Assembly (NCBI RefSeq): GCF_004005995.1
Contig: NZ_CP034767.1
Coordinates: forward strand, 1,612,001-1,676,000
Source of the DNA: Devosia sp. 1566
GTDB taxonomy: Bacteria > Pseudomonadota > Alphaproteobacteria > Rhizobiales > Devosiaceae
Reading direction: 5' to 3'
Length of the DNA: 64,000 nt
Positions 56,429-64,000 of this stretch are shown here, one piece after another. The notes beneath the pieces were generated by a model. The model was not told the DNA's origin, made no database searches, and saw nothing but the letters and a program-made list of their open reading frames with translations. The stretch's first letter is position 1. Every line of letters begins with the position of its first letter. The translations under genes and the position numbers were made by a program.

Positions 56429-58102
56429 ATGGCTCAAAACCAAAGGGACGAACTCGTTTTTGTGCCGCTCGGCGGCGTCGGCGAAATCGGGATGAATATG
56501 GGCGCCTATGGCTTTGGCCCTGAGCGCTCACGCAAGTGGATCGTTGTTGATTGCGGCGTCAGCTTCGGCGGTCCCGATCTGCCGGGGATCGAGCTGATCA
56601 TGGCCAATCCCGAATTTCTCGAAGAACGCGCTGATGACGTGCTTGGACTGATCCTGACGCACAGCCACGAAGATCACTACGGCGCTGTGCTGGATCTGTG
56701 GCCGGGTTTTGAAAAGCCGGTTTACTGCACGCCCTTTACGGCCGCCATGCTGGCCGCCAAGCGGGCAGGGGATGGCATTGTAGAAAATGTCGATGTCACC
56801 ATCATGCAGCCGGGCAAGCCGTTCAATGTCGGCCCGTTCACCATAGAGGCCATCAACGTCGCGCACTCGATCCCGGAAAGCAATGCGCTGCTGATCTCGA
56901 CTCCCATCGGTCGCGTGCTGCACACGGGTGACTGGAAGCTCGACCCTACGCCGGTGATCAACAAGCCGACCGATTTTGCCCGCCTGCAGGCTATTGGCGA
57001 GGATACCTCGACGCCGCTTGCTTTGGTCTGCGATTCGACCAACGCAATGAAGGAGGGCGAAAGCCCGAGCGAAGCCGAGGTCGCGATCAACCTCGAAGCG
57101 CTGATCGCCAATGCACCAAATCGCGTCGCGGTCACGACTTTTGCGTCCAATGTCGGCCGGGTTGTTTCAATCGTACGCGCCGCTGAAAAGGCGGGGCGTC
57201 AGGTCGTGCTGTCGGGTCGTTCGCTGCACCGGATCATGGGCATTGCCCGCGAGCTGGGCATGCTCGAAGGTCTGCCGCCCTTGCTGGACCAGGATGCTTA
57301 TCGTGGCCTGCCGCGCGACAAGGTCGTTTTGATCTGCACCGGCTCGCAGGGCGAAGCGCGCGCGGCCATTGCTCGCATTGCCCGGGGCGAGCACCCGGTC
57401 ATTGAGCTTAATGCGGGCGATCGCATGATCTTCTCGTCCTGGGCCATTCCCGGCAACGAGCGCGAAGTGATCGATATCCAAAACCTCCTCATCGACAAAG
57501 GCGTGGAGCTGATCACCCAGAACAATGGCTTGGTCCATGTGACGGGCCATCCTCGCCGTGGCGAGTTGCAGAAACTTTATTCCTGGGTCAAGCCCGAGGT
57601 GCTGGTGCCAGTGCATGGCGAGGCGGCGCATCTGCAGGCCCATGCCAAGCTCGGCCGGGAGTCAGGTATTCCCAATGTGATCGATGCGCGAAATGGCGAC
57701 ATGGTGCGCTTGTTCCCCGAGCCGCTGGCCTTTCCGGCCGAAGTACGCACCGGCGAGCTTTATCTCGACGGTCTGGTGCTGTGCACGCCTGAGGAATCCG
57801 GCGTCAAGGGTCGGCGCCGCCTGTCCTTTGGCGGCCATGTGGTGGTCAGCCTCTGCGTCAGCAGCAATGGCCAGATCGTTTCGGGTCCTGACCTGGTTGT
57901 TGAAGGTTTGCCCGAGACCGAGGACGAATCCCTGACCGATCTGGTCGAGGACACGATTGCCGGCGTGTTGAAAAGCATGCCCCCCAAGCGGCGCAGCGAT
58001 GCCGAAGTGCTCAACTCGGCGATATTCAAGGCGATCCGCAACGAGGTGAACCTTTATTGGGGCCGCAAGCCCAATGTTTCGGTGTTCGTGCACAGGGTAT
58101 GA
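56429..58102 (+). CDS. rnj: Ribonuclease J
   Basis: Metallo-beta-lactamase/beta-CASP ribonuclease of 557 residues with endo- and 5'-exonuclease activity. The metal motif HSHEDH is at 78-83; HTGDWKLDP, CDSTNA and VTGHPRRGEL follow (the last is the beta-CASP histidine). RNase J is the standard partner in mRNA and rRNA processing in Hyphomicrobiales. Confidence 0.95.
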   Translation: MAQNQRDELVFVPLGGVGEIGMNMGAYGFGPERSRKWIVVDCGVSFGGPDLPGIELIMANPEFLEERADDVLGLILTHSHEDHYGAVLDLWPGFEKPVYCTPFTAAMLAAKRAGDGIVENVDVTIMQPGKPFNVGPFTIEAINVAHSIPESNALLISTPIGRVLHTGDWKLDPTPVINKPTDFARLQAIGEDTSTPLALVCDSTNAMKEGESPSEAEVAINLEALIANAPNRVAVTTFASNVGRVVSIVRAAEKAGRQVVLSGRSLHRIMGIARELGMLEGLPPLLDQDAYRGLPRDKVVLICTGSQGEARAAIARIARGEHPVIELNAGDRMIFSSWAIPGNEREVIDIQNLLIDKGVELITQNNGLVHVTGHPRRGELQKLYSWVKPEVLVPVHGEAAHLQAHAKLGRESGIPNVIDARNGDMVRLFPEPLAFPAEVRTGELYLDGLVLCTPEESGVKGRRRLSFGGHVVVSLCVSSNGQIVSGPDLVVEGLPETEDESLTDLVEDTIAGVLKSMPPKRRSDAEVLNSAIFKAIRNEVNLYWGRKPNVSVFVHRV

Positions 58103-58120
58103 TCGTCCGAGCTGAAGCTT

Positions 58121-58142
58121 GAGGGCGGCATTCTGCCCCCTC
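58121..58142 (+). terminator. Weak hairpin after rnj
   Basis: A 9-bp stem with one bulged base (58121-58130 with 58134-58142) 18 bases past the stop. The following gacttta is only weakly T-rich. Confidence 0.35.
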
Positions 58143-58198
58143 GACTTTAGTATCGGCCGCGCGCATGTCTCGTTGGCAAATAGGAAAGAAGCATTGCC

Positions 58199-58447
58199 AT
58201 GCCGATCGGCTCGATCCTCGCTGTCTTCTTTGTCGTCTGGTGGCTCTGCTTTGTCGCAGTGCTGCCCATCGGCACCCAAAGCCAGCATGAGATTGGCGAT
58301 GTGACGCCTGGCACCGAGCCGGGTGCGCCGGCAGTGCCGCGCTTGTTGCGCAAGGTCATTGTGGCGACTCTCCTTGCTGCAGTTGTGACGCCCTTGCTGC
58401 TCTGGGGTGTCAACAACGGTATCTTGCACGACTACTGGAACCGCTGA
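58199..58447 (+). CDS. DUF1467 membrane protein
   Basis: Protein of 82 residues with two membrane helices (SILAVFFVVWWLCFVAVLPIG and VIVATLLAAVVTPLLLWGV) joined by a loop containing the family motif QSQHEIGDVTPGTEPGAPAVP. Function unknown; the family is usually encoded next to proS in Hyphomicrobiales, as here. Confidence 0.9.
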   Translation: MPIGSILAVFFVVWWLCFVAVLPIGTQSQHEIGDVTPGTEPGAPAVPRLLRKVIVATLLAAVVTPLLLWGVNNGILHDYWNR

Positions 58448-58844
58448 GTGCGCCGGTTCGGTCGAGGACATCAATACTGAACGGTGATGAGATGAGCCGA
58501 TGACCGGAACTGGCGCCGGCAAGCAGTTCCACCACCTTAGTCTTGCGGGTAGCGCGACTAGGGTACTGAATCAAAAAAGCAGGGCACATGGCCCTGCTTG
58601 TTTGAGTTTGACGACATACGCTGGTCTTAGGCTCGCTCGAAAGCGGCTGCCAACGCTCCTCCCTGACGCTGCCGACGTCTAGCGGTGTGAACCGCCTTTG
58701 CTTTATTGACAGGGAACCTAACAAGTTGTTGTAGGACTGTCACGCAGATTCTGCATGCCTTCTATGCTTGAATTGAATGGACGCGCGGCCCTTCAATAGG
58801 CATCAAGCAAGCCCTTGCCTCGCTTTAATGTTTTCGGAGTCGCT
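58448..58844. other. Intergenic region between DUF1467 and proS
   Basis: 397 bases without a gene. It holds the hairpin at 58577 and probably the proS promoter; TTGACA at 58706-58711 is a candidate -35 element, but no convincing -10 stands at the right distance. Confidence 0.4.
58577..58609 (+). terminator. Terminator hairpin after the DUF1467 gene
   Basis: A 9-bp stem (58577-58585 with 58591-58599) and five-base loop, preceded by AAAAAA and followed by GTTTGAGTTT. It would also work on the minus strand, where a T-run follows directly. Confidence 0.6.
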
Positions 58845-60194
58845 ATGCGCCTGTCTCGCTATTTCCTGCCAGTGCTCCGTGACGTTCCCAAGGAGGCCGA
58901 GATCGTCTCGCATCGTTTGATGCTGCGCGCCGGCATGATCCGCCAGCAGGCTTCGGGCCTCTATAGCTGGTTGCCCTTTGGCTACAAGGCACTGATGAAA
59001 GTGCAGCGCATCATCGAAGAGGAGCAGAACCGCTCCGGCGCCGTGGAGCTGCTCATGCCCACGATCCAGTCCGCGGATCTGTGGCGGGAATCTGGCCGCT
59101 ATGATGCTTACGGCAAGGAAATGCTGCGCATCCAGGACCGGCACGAGCGCGAATTCCTGTATGGCCCCACCAACGAGGAGATGATCACCGACATCTTTCG
59201 GTCCTACGTGAAATCCTACAAGGATCTGCCGCTCAACCTCTACCACATTCAGTGGAAGTTCCGCGACGAGGTGCGCCCGCGCTTCGGCACGATGCGCTCG
59301 CGCGAATTCCTGATGAAGGACGCTTATAGCTTCGACCTGACCAAGGAAGACGCTGTGCGCGCTTACCAGCGCATGTTCGTCGCCTATCTGCGCACCTATG
59401 CCCGGATGGGGCTCACCGCCATTCCAATGCGCGCCGATACCGGCCCGATTGGCGGCGATCTCAGCCATGAGTTCATCATCCTGGCCGAAACCGGCGAAAG
59501 CCAGGTGTTCTGCCACCGCGACCTGCTGGACAAGCCGATTCCGGCCAAGGACACCGACTTCCGCGGCGACCTCAACCCCATCGTCGACGACTGGACTTCG
59601 CTCTACGCTGCCACCGAGGAGATGGTGGACATGGGCGATTACGAGGCCCAGGTGCCCGAGGACAAGCGCATTTCCGCGCGCGGCATCGAGGTCGGCCATA
59701 TTTTCTACTTCGGCACCAAGTATTCCGAGCCAATGAAGGCGAGCGTCACCGGACCCGACGGCAAGGAAACCATCGTGCATATGGGTTCGTATGGCATTGG
59801 CCTGACCCGTCTGCTGCCCGCGATCATCGAAGCTAGCCATGACGATGCCGGCATCATCTGGCCCGTCAGCGTCGCGCCCTTCGAGGCCGTGCTGATCAAC
59901 CTCAAGGCCGGCGATGCGGCATGCGATGCAGCCTGCGACGCCCTTTATGGCGAGTTGCAGGCAGCGGGTCTCGACATGCTCTATGACGATCGCGATCAGC
60001 CAGCGGGCGGTAAGTTTGCTACCGCCGATCTGGTCGGCATTCCCTACCAGATCATCCTTGGGCCACGTGGGCTCAAATCGGGTGAGGCCGAGATCAAGCA
60101 TCGCAAGACCGGCGAGCGCGAGACGCTGCCCATCGCCGCCGCCGTCGAGCGGCTCCGCTCGCTGATTGAACCGCAAAGAAAGACTGACATTTGA
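58845..60194 (+). CDS. proS: Prolyl-tRNA synthetase (type without editing insert)
   Basis: Class II aminoacyl-tRNA synthetase of 449 residues. Motif 2 reads [27 protein letters not shown], motif 3 [14 protein letters not shown], and the anticodon-binding domain follows from about residue 350. The 180-residue INS editing domain of E. coli ProRS is absent, as in the alphaproteobacterial subfamily. ATG 58845 follows CGGAG; the TTG at 58815 is rejected. Confidence 0.96.
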   Translation: MRLSRYFLPVLRDVPKEAEIVSHRLMLRAGMIRQQASGLYSWLPFGYKALMKVQRIIEEEQNRSGAVELLMPTIQSADLWRESGRYDAYGKEMLRIQDRHEREFLYGPTNEEMITDIFRSYVKSYKDLPLNLYHIQWKFRDEVRPRFGTMRSREFLMKDAYSFDLTKEDAVRAYQRMFVAYLRTYARMGLTAIPMRADTGPIGGDLSHEFIILAETGESQVFCHRDLLDKPIPAKDTDFRGDLNPIVDDWTSLYAATEEMVDMGDYEAQVPEDKRISARGIEVGHIFYFGTKYSEPMKASVTGPDGKETIVHMGSYGIGLTRLLPAIIEASHDDAGIIWPVSVAPFEAVLINLKAGDAACDAACDALYGELQAAGLDMLYDDRDQPAGGKFATADLVGIPYQIILGPRGLKSGEAEIKHRKTGERETLPIAAAVERLRSLIEPQRKTDI

Positions 60195-61558
60195 CCGATC
60201 AGGTCCAGCCCGCCGCGAGCGCTGGCACGCGCCCGTTCTCCCGCTTCGAATGGATGATTGCCGGCCGCTATCTTCGCGCCCGCCGCAAGGAAGCATTCAT
60301 CTCCGTGATTGCCAGCCTGACCATGGTTGGCGTCGCCATCGGCGTTGCGACCCTGATCGTCGTTATGTCGGTGATGAACGGCTTTCGCGAGGAATTGCTG
60401 ACCAAGATCCTGGGGCTGAATGGCCACTTCACGGCTTTCCCGATCGAGCGTGAGTTCACCGACTACAAATCTGCCATCGCGGATCTTGAAGAGGTCGAAG
60501 GCGTGAACTTCGCGGTTTACTTCGTGGAAGGGCAGGTGCTGGCATCCGGGCGCGGCAATTCCACCGGGGTCAGCGTTCGCGGCATGGACCTGGAGAACAT
60601 CCAGAAGCTAGACCTGTTGTACCAGGCCGCCGAGCAAGGCGGCTGGGATGGCTGGGATGAAGGCCGTGGCGTTGCCATAGGCTACCGCCTGGCCCAAACG
60701 CTTGGCTTGTCGTTGGGAGACCAGGTAACCATCATCAATCCGGATGGGGCGATGACGCCATTTGGCAGCACGCCCCAGATCCGCTCCTACCCGGTGAGCG
60801 TCATCTTTGATCTGGGCATGATCGAGTTCGACTCGCTGTTCATGTATATGCCGCTGGAGCCCGCGCAGGATTACTTCAAGCTCGTAGACGAGGTGCTCAA
60901 GCCCGGACAGCCCCCGCTCGGACCCATGGCCACTGATGAGGAAATCGATGCCGCCTATGAGCGGGTGCCGCGCGTAACGGCCGCCGAGATCTTCATCGAT
61001 AATCCCGATGACGTCACGCTCATGCGCGAGCGGCTTTCTGATCCGGACCGTCGTCCATTGGTGTTGACCGACTGGCAGCAGCGCAACGAGACCTTTTTCT
61101 CGGCCCTTCAGGTCGAACGCGTGGTGATGTTCACCATCCTGTCGATGATCATCGTGGTTGCGGCCTTCAACATTATCTCGAGCCTGATCATGCTGGTGAA
61201 GGACAAGAGCGCCGATATCGCGGTGCTGCGCACCATGGGGGCGACGCGGGGCGCCATCATGCGGGTCTTTTCCATCACAGGCACGACGATCGGGGTGATC
61301 GGAACGGTGGTCGGAACCGTTCTGGGGCTTATCATTGCTGCCAATGCCGAGCCGTTGCGGGCGTTTATTTCCAATACGCTCGGAGTGGCGATTTTCCCAC
61401 CTGAGGTGTTCTTTCTGTCGTCCTTGCCGTCCAAGACCGATCCGCTGGAAGTCACCATCGTGGTAAGCCTTGCGCTCGCGCTGAGCTTTTTGGCCACCCT
61501 TTATCCCGCTTGGCGGGCAGCCCAATACGATCCGGTAGAGGCGCTTCGCTATGAGTAG
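60191..61558 (+). CDS. lolC: Lipoprotein-releasing ABC transporter permease LolC/E
   Basis: Inner-membrane permease of 455 residues: first helix at about 38-60 ([25 protein letters not shown]), large periplasmic domain, then three C-terminal helices including [27 protein letters not shown], the conserved FtsX/MacB coupling segment. With LolD it extracts lipoproteins from the inner membrane for transfer to LolA. The proposed TTG start overlaps the proS stop by four bases; an ATG at 60254 is the alternative. Confidence 0.92.
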   Translation: MTDQVQPAASAGTRPFSRFEWMIAGRYLRARRKEAFISVIASLTMVGVAIGVATLIVVMSVMNGFREELLTKILGLNGHFTAFPIEREFTDYKSAIADLEEVEGVNFAVYFVEGQVLASGRGNSTGVSVRGMDLENIQKLDLLYQAAEQGGWDGWDEGRGVAIGYRLAQTLGLSLGDQVTIINPDGAMTPFGSTPQIRSYPVSVIFDLGMIEFDSLFMYMPLEPAQDYFKLVDEVLKPGQPPLGPMATDEEIDAAYERVPRVTAAEIFIDNPDDVTLMRERLSDPDRRPLVLTDWQQRNETFFSALQVERVVMFTILSMIIVVAAFNIISSLIMLVKDKSADIAVLRTMGATRGAIMRVFSITGTTIGVIGTVVGTVLGLIIAANAEPLRAFISNTLGVAIFPPEVFFLSSLPSKTDPLEVTIVVSLALALSFLATLYPAWRAAQYDPVEALRYE

Positions 61559-62237
61559 ACCGCACCTCGTCCTGACCGATGTTCACCGCCATTATGGCCA
61601 GGGGGACGCGACTGTTCGCGTGCTCGAAGCCGCCAATCTGACGGTGGAGAGCGGCGAGCTGGTTGCCCTTGTCGCGCCCTCGGGTGCGGGTAAATCCACA
61701 TTGCTGCACTTGTCCGGGCTGCTGGAGTCGCCGCAAAGCGGCGAGGTGGAGATCACCGGCATCCGCACCAGCAAGCTTGGTGATCGTGGCCGCACGCAAT
61801 TGCGGCGATCGACAGTTGGCTATGTCTACCAGTTCCACCACCTGCTCCCCGAGTTCACGGCGCTGGAAAATGTCTCCATGCCCCAGCTGATCGCGGGCAA
61901 GACGAGCGCGGAGGCACAAGCCCGCTCCATGGAACTGCTCGACTTGCTTGGTGTAAAGCCCCGGGCGACCCATCGGCCGGCCGAACTCTCGGGCGGCGAA
62001 CAGCAGCGCATAGCGATTGCCCGAGCCGCGGCCAACCACCCCAAGGTCATCCTTGCCGATGAGCCAACGGGCAATCTCGATCCGGACACCAGCGATCTGG
62101 TGTTCGAAGCGTTGCGCTCCCTGATCCGCAACGAAGGCGCCGCGGCCTTGATCGCCACCCACAATCATGACCTTGCTCGCAGGGCCGACCGCATTGTCAC
62201 CCTGCGTGGCGGTCTGGTCGTCGAACACGCGCTTTAG
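61551..62237 (+). CDS. lolD: Lipoprotein-releasing ABC transporter ATPase LolD
   Basis: ATPase of 228 residues: Walker [11 protein letters not shown]-loop [17 protein letters not shown], signature LSGGEQQR and Walker [13 protein letters not shown]. It overlaps lolC by eight bases. Confidence 0.94.
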   Translation: MSRPHLVLTDVHRHYGQGDATVRVLEAANLTVESGELVALVAPSGAGKSTLLHLSGLLESPQSGEVEITGIRTSKLGDRGRTQLRRSTVGYVYQFHHLLPEFTALENVSMPQLIAGKTSAEAQARSMELLDLLGVKPRATHRPAELSGGEQQRIAIARAAANHPKVILADEPTGNLDPDTSDLVFEALRSLIRNEGAAALIATHNHDLARRADRIVTLRGGLVVEHAL

Positions 62238-62265
62238 CCTCGGCCGCTGACGCTTGATGCTCCTT

Positions 62266-62286
62266 CTCCTCGGCCAGGCCGGGGAG
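62266..62286 (+). terminator. Weak hairpin after lolD
   Basis: An 8-bp stem (62266-62273 with 62279-62286, one G-U) 29 bases past lolD, followed by a G-run and then gcgtttgcttt. Confidence 0.35.
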
Positions 62287-62515
62287 GGGGCGTTTGCTTT
62301 CCGTACCTTAGCAACTTGGCCGCCCGCCTGAATGGCCAAGCGCCGCTTGCGTAGCTTCTTGTCTCCGGCTTTACCCCCGGCGGGGACCTCGCTCGCCCGT
62401 TCATCCCTTAACGATCAGCTAACCAAACAGCGGCAATCCACGCTGTTCACGGAGTTCAATCTCGACAAGAACAAAACGAGAACATACAAGGAGAGCATTC
62501 AACGGAGACACCGAC

Positions 62516-62614
62516 ATGATCACCTTCATCAAGGATTTGGCCGCGTTCGTCACCCTCGGCGCCTTCACCATTGGCTCGCTCACCTGGATGGATATCGTCA
62601 GCCGACTCGTGTGA
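62516..62614 (+). CDS. 32-residue membrane microprotein
   Basis: A very short open frame encoding 32 residues, beginning MITFIKDLAAFVTLG and ending WMDIVSRLV, with a single hydrophobic helix (about 9-24). A good ribosome site (GGAGA, 7 bases upstream of the ATG) and the amphipathic start-helix-charged end layout support translation. It lies between lolD and dnaE. Small proteins of this type (KDLAAFV near the start) are common in Hyphomicrobiales, from memory and not checked. Confidence 0.6.
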   Translation: MITFIKDLAAFVTLGAFTIGSLTWMDIVSRLV

Positions 62615-62693
62615 GGCTTGTTGTGGGCAACGGCACCGCAATGTGTTCCGCCGCTGCCCGCAGGCTGTCACAAAGACGGCCTAGGAGACGAGC

Positions 62694-64000
62694 ATGAGCG
62701 GCCCCGGTTTCATTCACCTTCACGTCCATTCTGCCTTTTCGCTGCTGGAAGGCGCGCTGCAGCTTGAGACCATTCTCAAGCTGGCCAAGGAGGACCACCA
62801 GCCCGCATTGGGGATTGCTGATACCAGCAATCTGTTCGGCGCCCTGGAATTCTCCGAGAAGGCCAGCAAGAAGGGCATTCAGCCCCTGATCGGGGTGGAG
62901 CTCCCATTCGATTTCGCAGCGGCCGAAGAGCGCGTGAGCGAACGCGGCCATGTGGCTTGGGCCGGCAAATCCAGCGTTGTGCTGATGGCCACCAGCGAAA
63001 CGGGCTATGCCAATCTGTCGCGACTGGTGTCGCGTGCCTACCTGGAAGGGGAGGGCGGCAATGCCAGCGCGCGCCTCGACTGGCTCAGCCCCGAAGGGCT
63101 CGAAGGGGTGATCTGCCTATCAGGCGGGCCCGAAGGAGCCATCGACATGCCCTTCGCCATGGGCCAAGACAACAATGCGCTCGCTCGACTAGATCGACTT
63201 TCCAACCTATTCGGTGATCGCTTCTATATCGAGCTGCAGCGCCATGGCAGGGCGGTGGAGGCGTCGGTCGAGCCGCGACTGATCGACTATGCCTACCGCC
63301 ATGGCATACCACTGGTTGCAACCAACGAGCCCTTCTTCAAATCGGCCAACGAGTACGAGGCCCATGACGCGCTGCTGGCGATTGCCGGCGGCACGGTGCT
63401 GGCGCAAACAGAGCGCCGCAAGCTCAACGACCAATATTATTTCAAGACCCGCGCCGAAATGGCGGAGCTGTTTGCCGATCTGCCCGAAGCACTCGATTCG
63501 ACCATCGAGATCGCTCGCCGGGTCGCCTATCGGCCGCGCACGCGTGGGCCCATCCTGCCAAAATTTGCCGCCGGTTCGCACGCCACCGAAGACGAAGTTG
63601 TGGCAGCGGAAGCGGCGGAGTTGCGCCGCATCGCCGTTGAGGGGCTGGACAAGCGCATTGCGACTACCGGCATTGCCCCTGGCAAGAGCGAAACCGAATA
63701 TCGCGAGCGGCTCGATTTCGAGCTCAGCATCATCGAGAAGATGAAGTTCCCCGGCTACTTCCTGATCGTGGCCGATTTTATCCAATGGTCGAAAGCCCAC
63801 GACATCCCCGTCGGCCCAGGCCGCGGCTCGGGCGCCGGTTCCTTGGTTGCCTATGCCACCACCATCACCGATCTCGATCCGCTTCGCTACAATCTGCTGT
63901 TTGAACGCTTCCTCAATCCGGAACGCGTTTCTATGCCCGACTTCGATATCGATTTCTGCCAGGATCGGCGCGAAGAGGTCATCGACTACGTGCAGCGCAA
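62694..64000 (+). CDS. dnaE: DNA polymerase III alpha subunit (3' end outside window)
   Basis: The first 435 residues of the replicative polymerase; the rest lies beyond the right edge. The PHP domain starts [16 protein letters not shown], and the polymerase core shows [15 protein letters not shown] and [16 protein letters not shown], containing two of the catalytic aspartates. This is the DnaE1 type, judged from the PHP motif and location after lolD. Confidence 0.96.
   Translation, partial: MSGPGFIHLHVHSAFSLLEGALQLETILKLAKEDHQPALGIADTSNLFGALEFSEKASKKGIQPLIGVELPFDFAAAEERVSERGHVAWAGKSSVVLMATSETGYANLSRLVSRAYLEGEGGNASARLDWLSPEGLEGVICLSGGPEGAIDMPFAMGQDNNALARLDRLSNLFGDRFYIELQRHGRAVEASVEPRLIDYAYRHGIPLVATNEPFFKSANEYEAHDALLAIAGGTVLAQTERRKLNDQYYFKTRAEMAELFADLPEALDSTIEIARRVAYRPRTRGPILPKFAAGSHATEDEVVAAEAAELRRIAVEGLDKRIATTGIAPGKSETEYRERLDFELSIIEKMKFPGYFLIVADFIQWSKAHDIPVGPGRGSGAGSLVAYATTITDLDPLRYNLLFERFLNPERVSMPDFDIDFCQDRREEVIDYVQR

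Noticed and set aside
62332-62697. Plus-strand open frame of 121 codons between lolD and dnaE
   Set aside because: Arg/His-rich composition, no ribosome site, and it overlaps the better-supported 32-residue gene in another frame.

Overview
The window is high-GC chromosomal DNA from an alphaproteobacterium of the order Hyphomicrobiales, most likely a Devosia-like genus. This is an inference from several markers: a Ros/MucR zinc-finger regulator, a BA14K-family protein, an alphaproteobacterial-type prolyl-tRNA synthetase without the editing insert, a NuoE with a long Ala/Pro-rich tail, a fused MrpAB antiporter subunit, and the order DUF1467 - proS - lolC - lolD - dnaE. No phage, transposase, plasmid gene or CRISPR array was seen.

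Region 1 (1-9450) holds unlinked housekeeping and stress genes. They are a CLC chloride/proton exchanger, a VIT1-family metal transporter, an FtsH protease, two small proteins, a BA14K protein, an exported SH3b protein, a GNAT acetyltransferase, a rhodanese, an M42 aminopeptidase and a lone receiver-domain response regulator.

Region 2 (9593-25258) is an accessory carbohydrate/carboxylate catabolic island and the most interesting part of the window. It has two GntR/FCD regulators, a RpiB-like isomerase, three different RraA-like aldolase paralogues, a DUF5060/DUF4038 glycoside hydrolase without a signal peptide, a class III CoA-transferase, a crotonase lacking both canonical glutamates, a TIM-barrel amidohydrolase, a beta-hydroxyacid dehydrogenase, a YciI-like protein and a complete CUT1 sugar ABC transporter. 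A repeated operator (TCTTGCATACAAGA) lies in three promoter regions around the second GntR gene and defines a candidate regulon of 12 genes. A different operator (TGGTAATACCA) lies between the first GntR gene and rpiB-rraA. No complete known pathway matches this gene set, so the substrate is unknown.

Region 3 (25259-33764) starts with a hairpin repeat that also occurs at the left edge of the window. Three consecutive Rnk/GreA-C-domain genes follow, then a full mrpABCDEFG cation/proton antiporter operon with mrpA and mrpB fused.

Region 4 (34222-40298) has a tRNA-Asp, mucR, a DUF1206 membrane protein, an exported MsrA with a single catalytic cysteine, and several small outer-membrane beta-barrel proteins, including a nearly identical tandem pair with Asp-rich loops.

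Region 5 (40570-64000) is the 14-gene nuoA-N operon (respiratory complex I), followed by birA, rnj (RNase J), a DUF1467 gene, proS, lolC, lolD, a 32-residue membrane microprotein gene and the first third of dnaE, which runs off the right edge.
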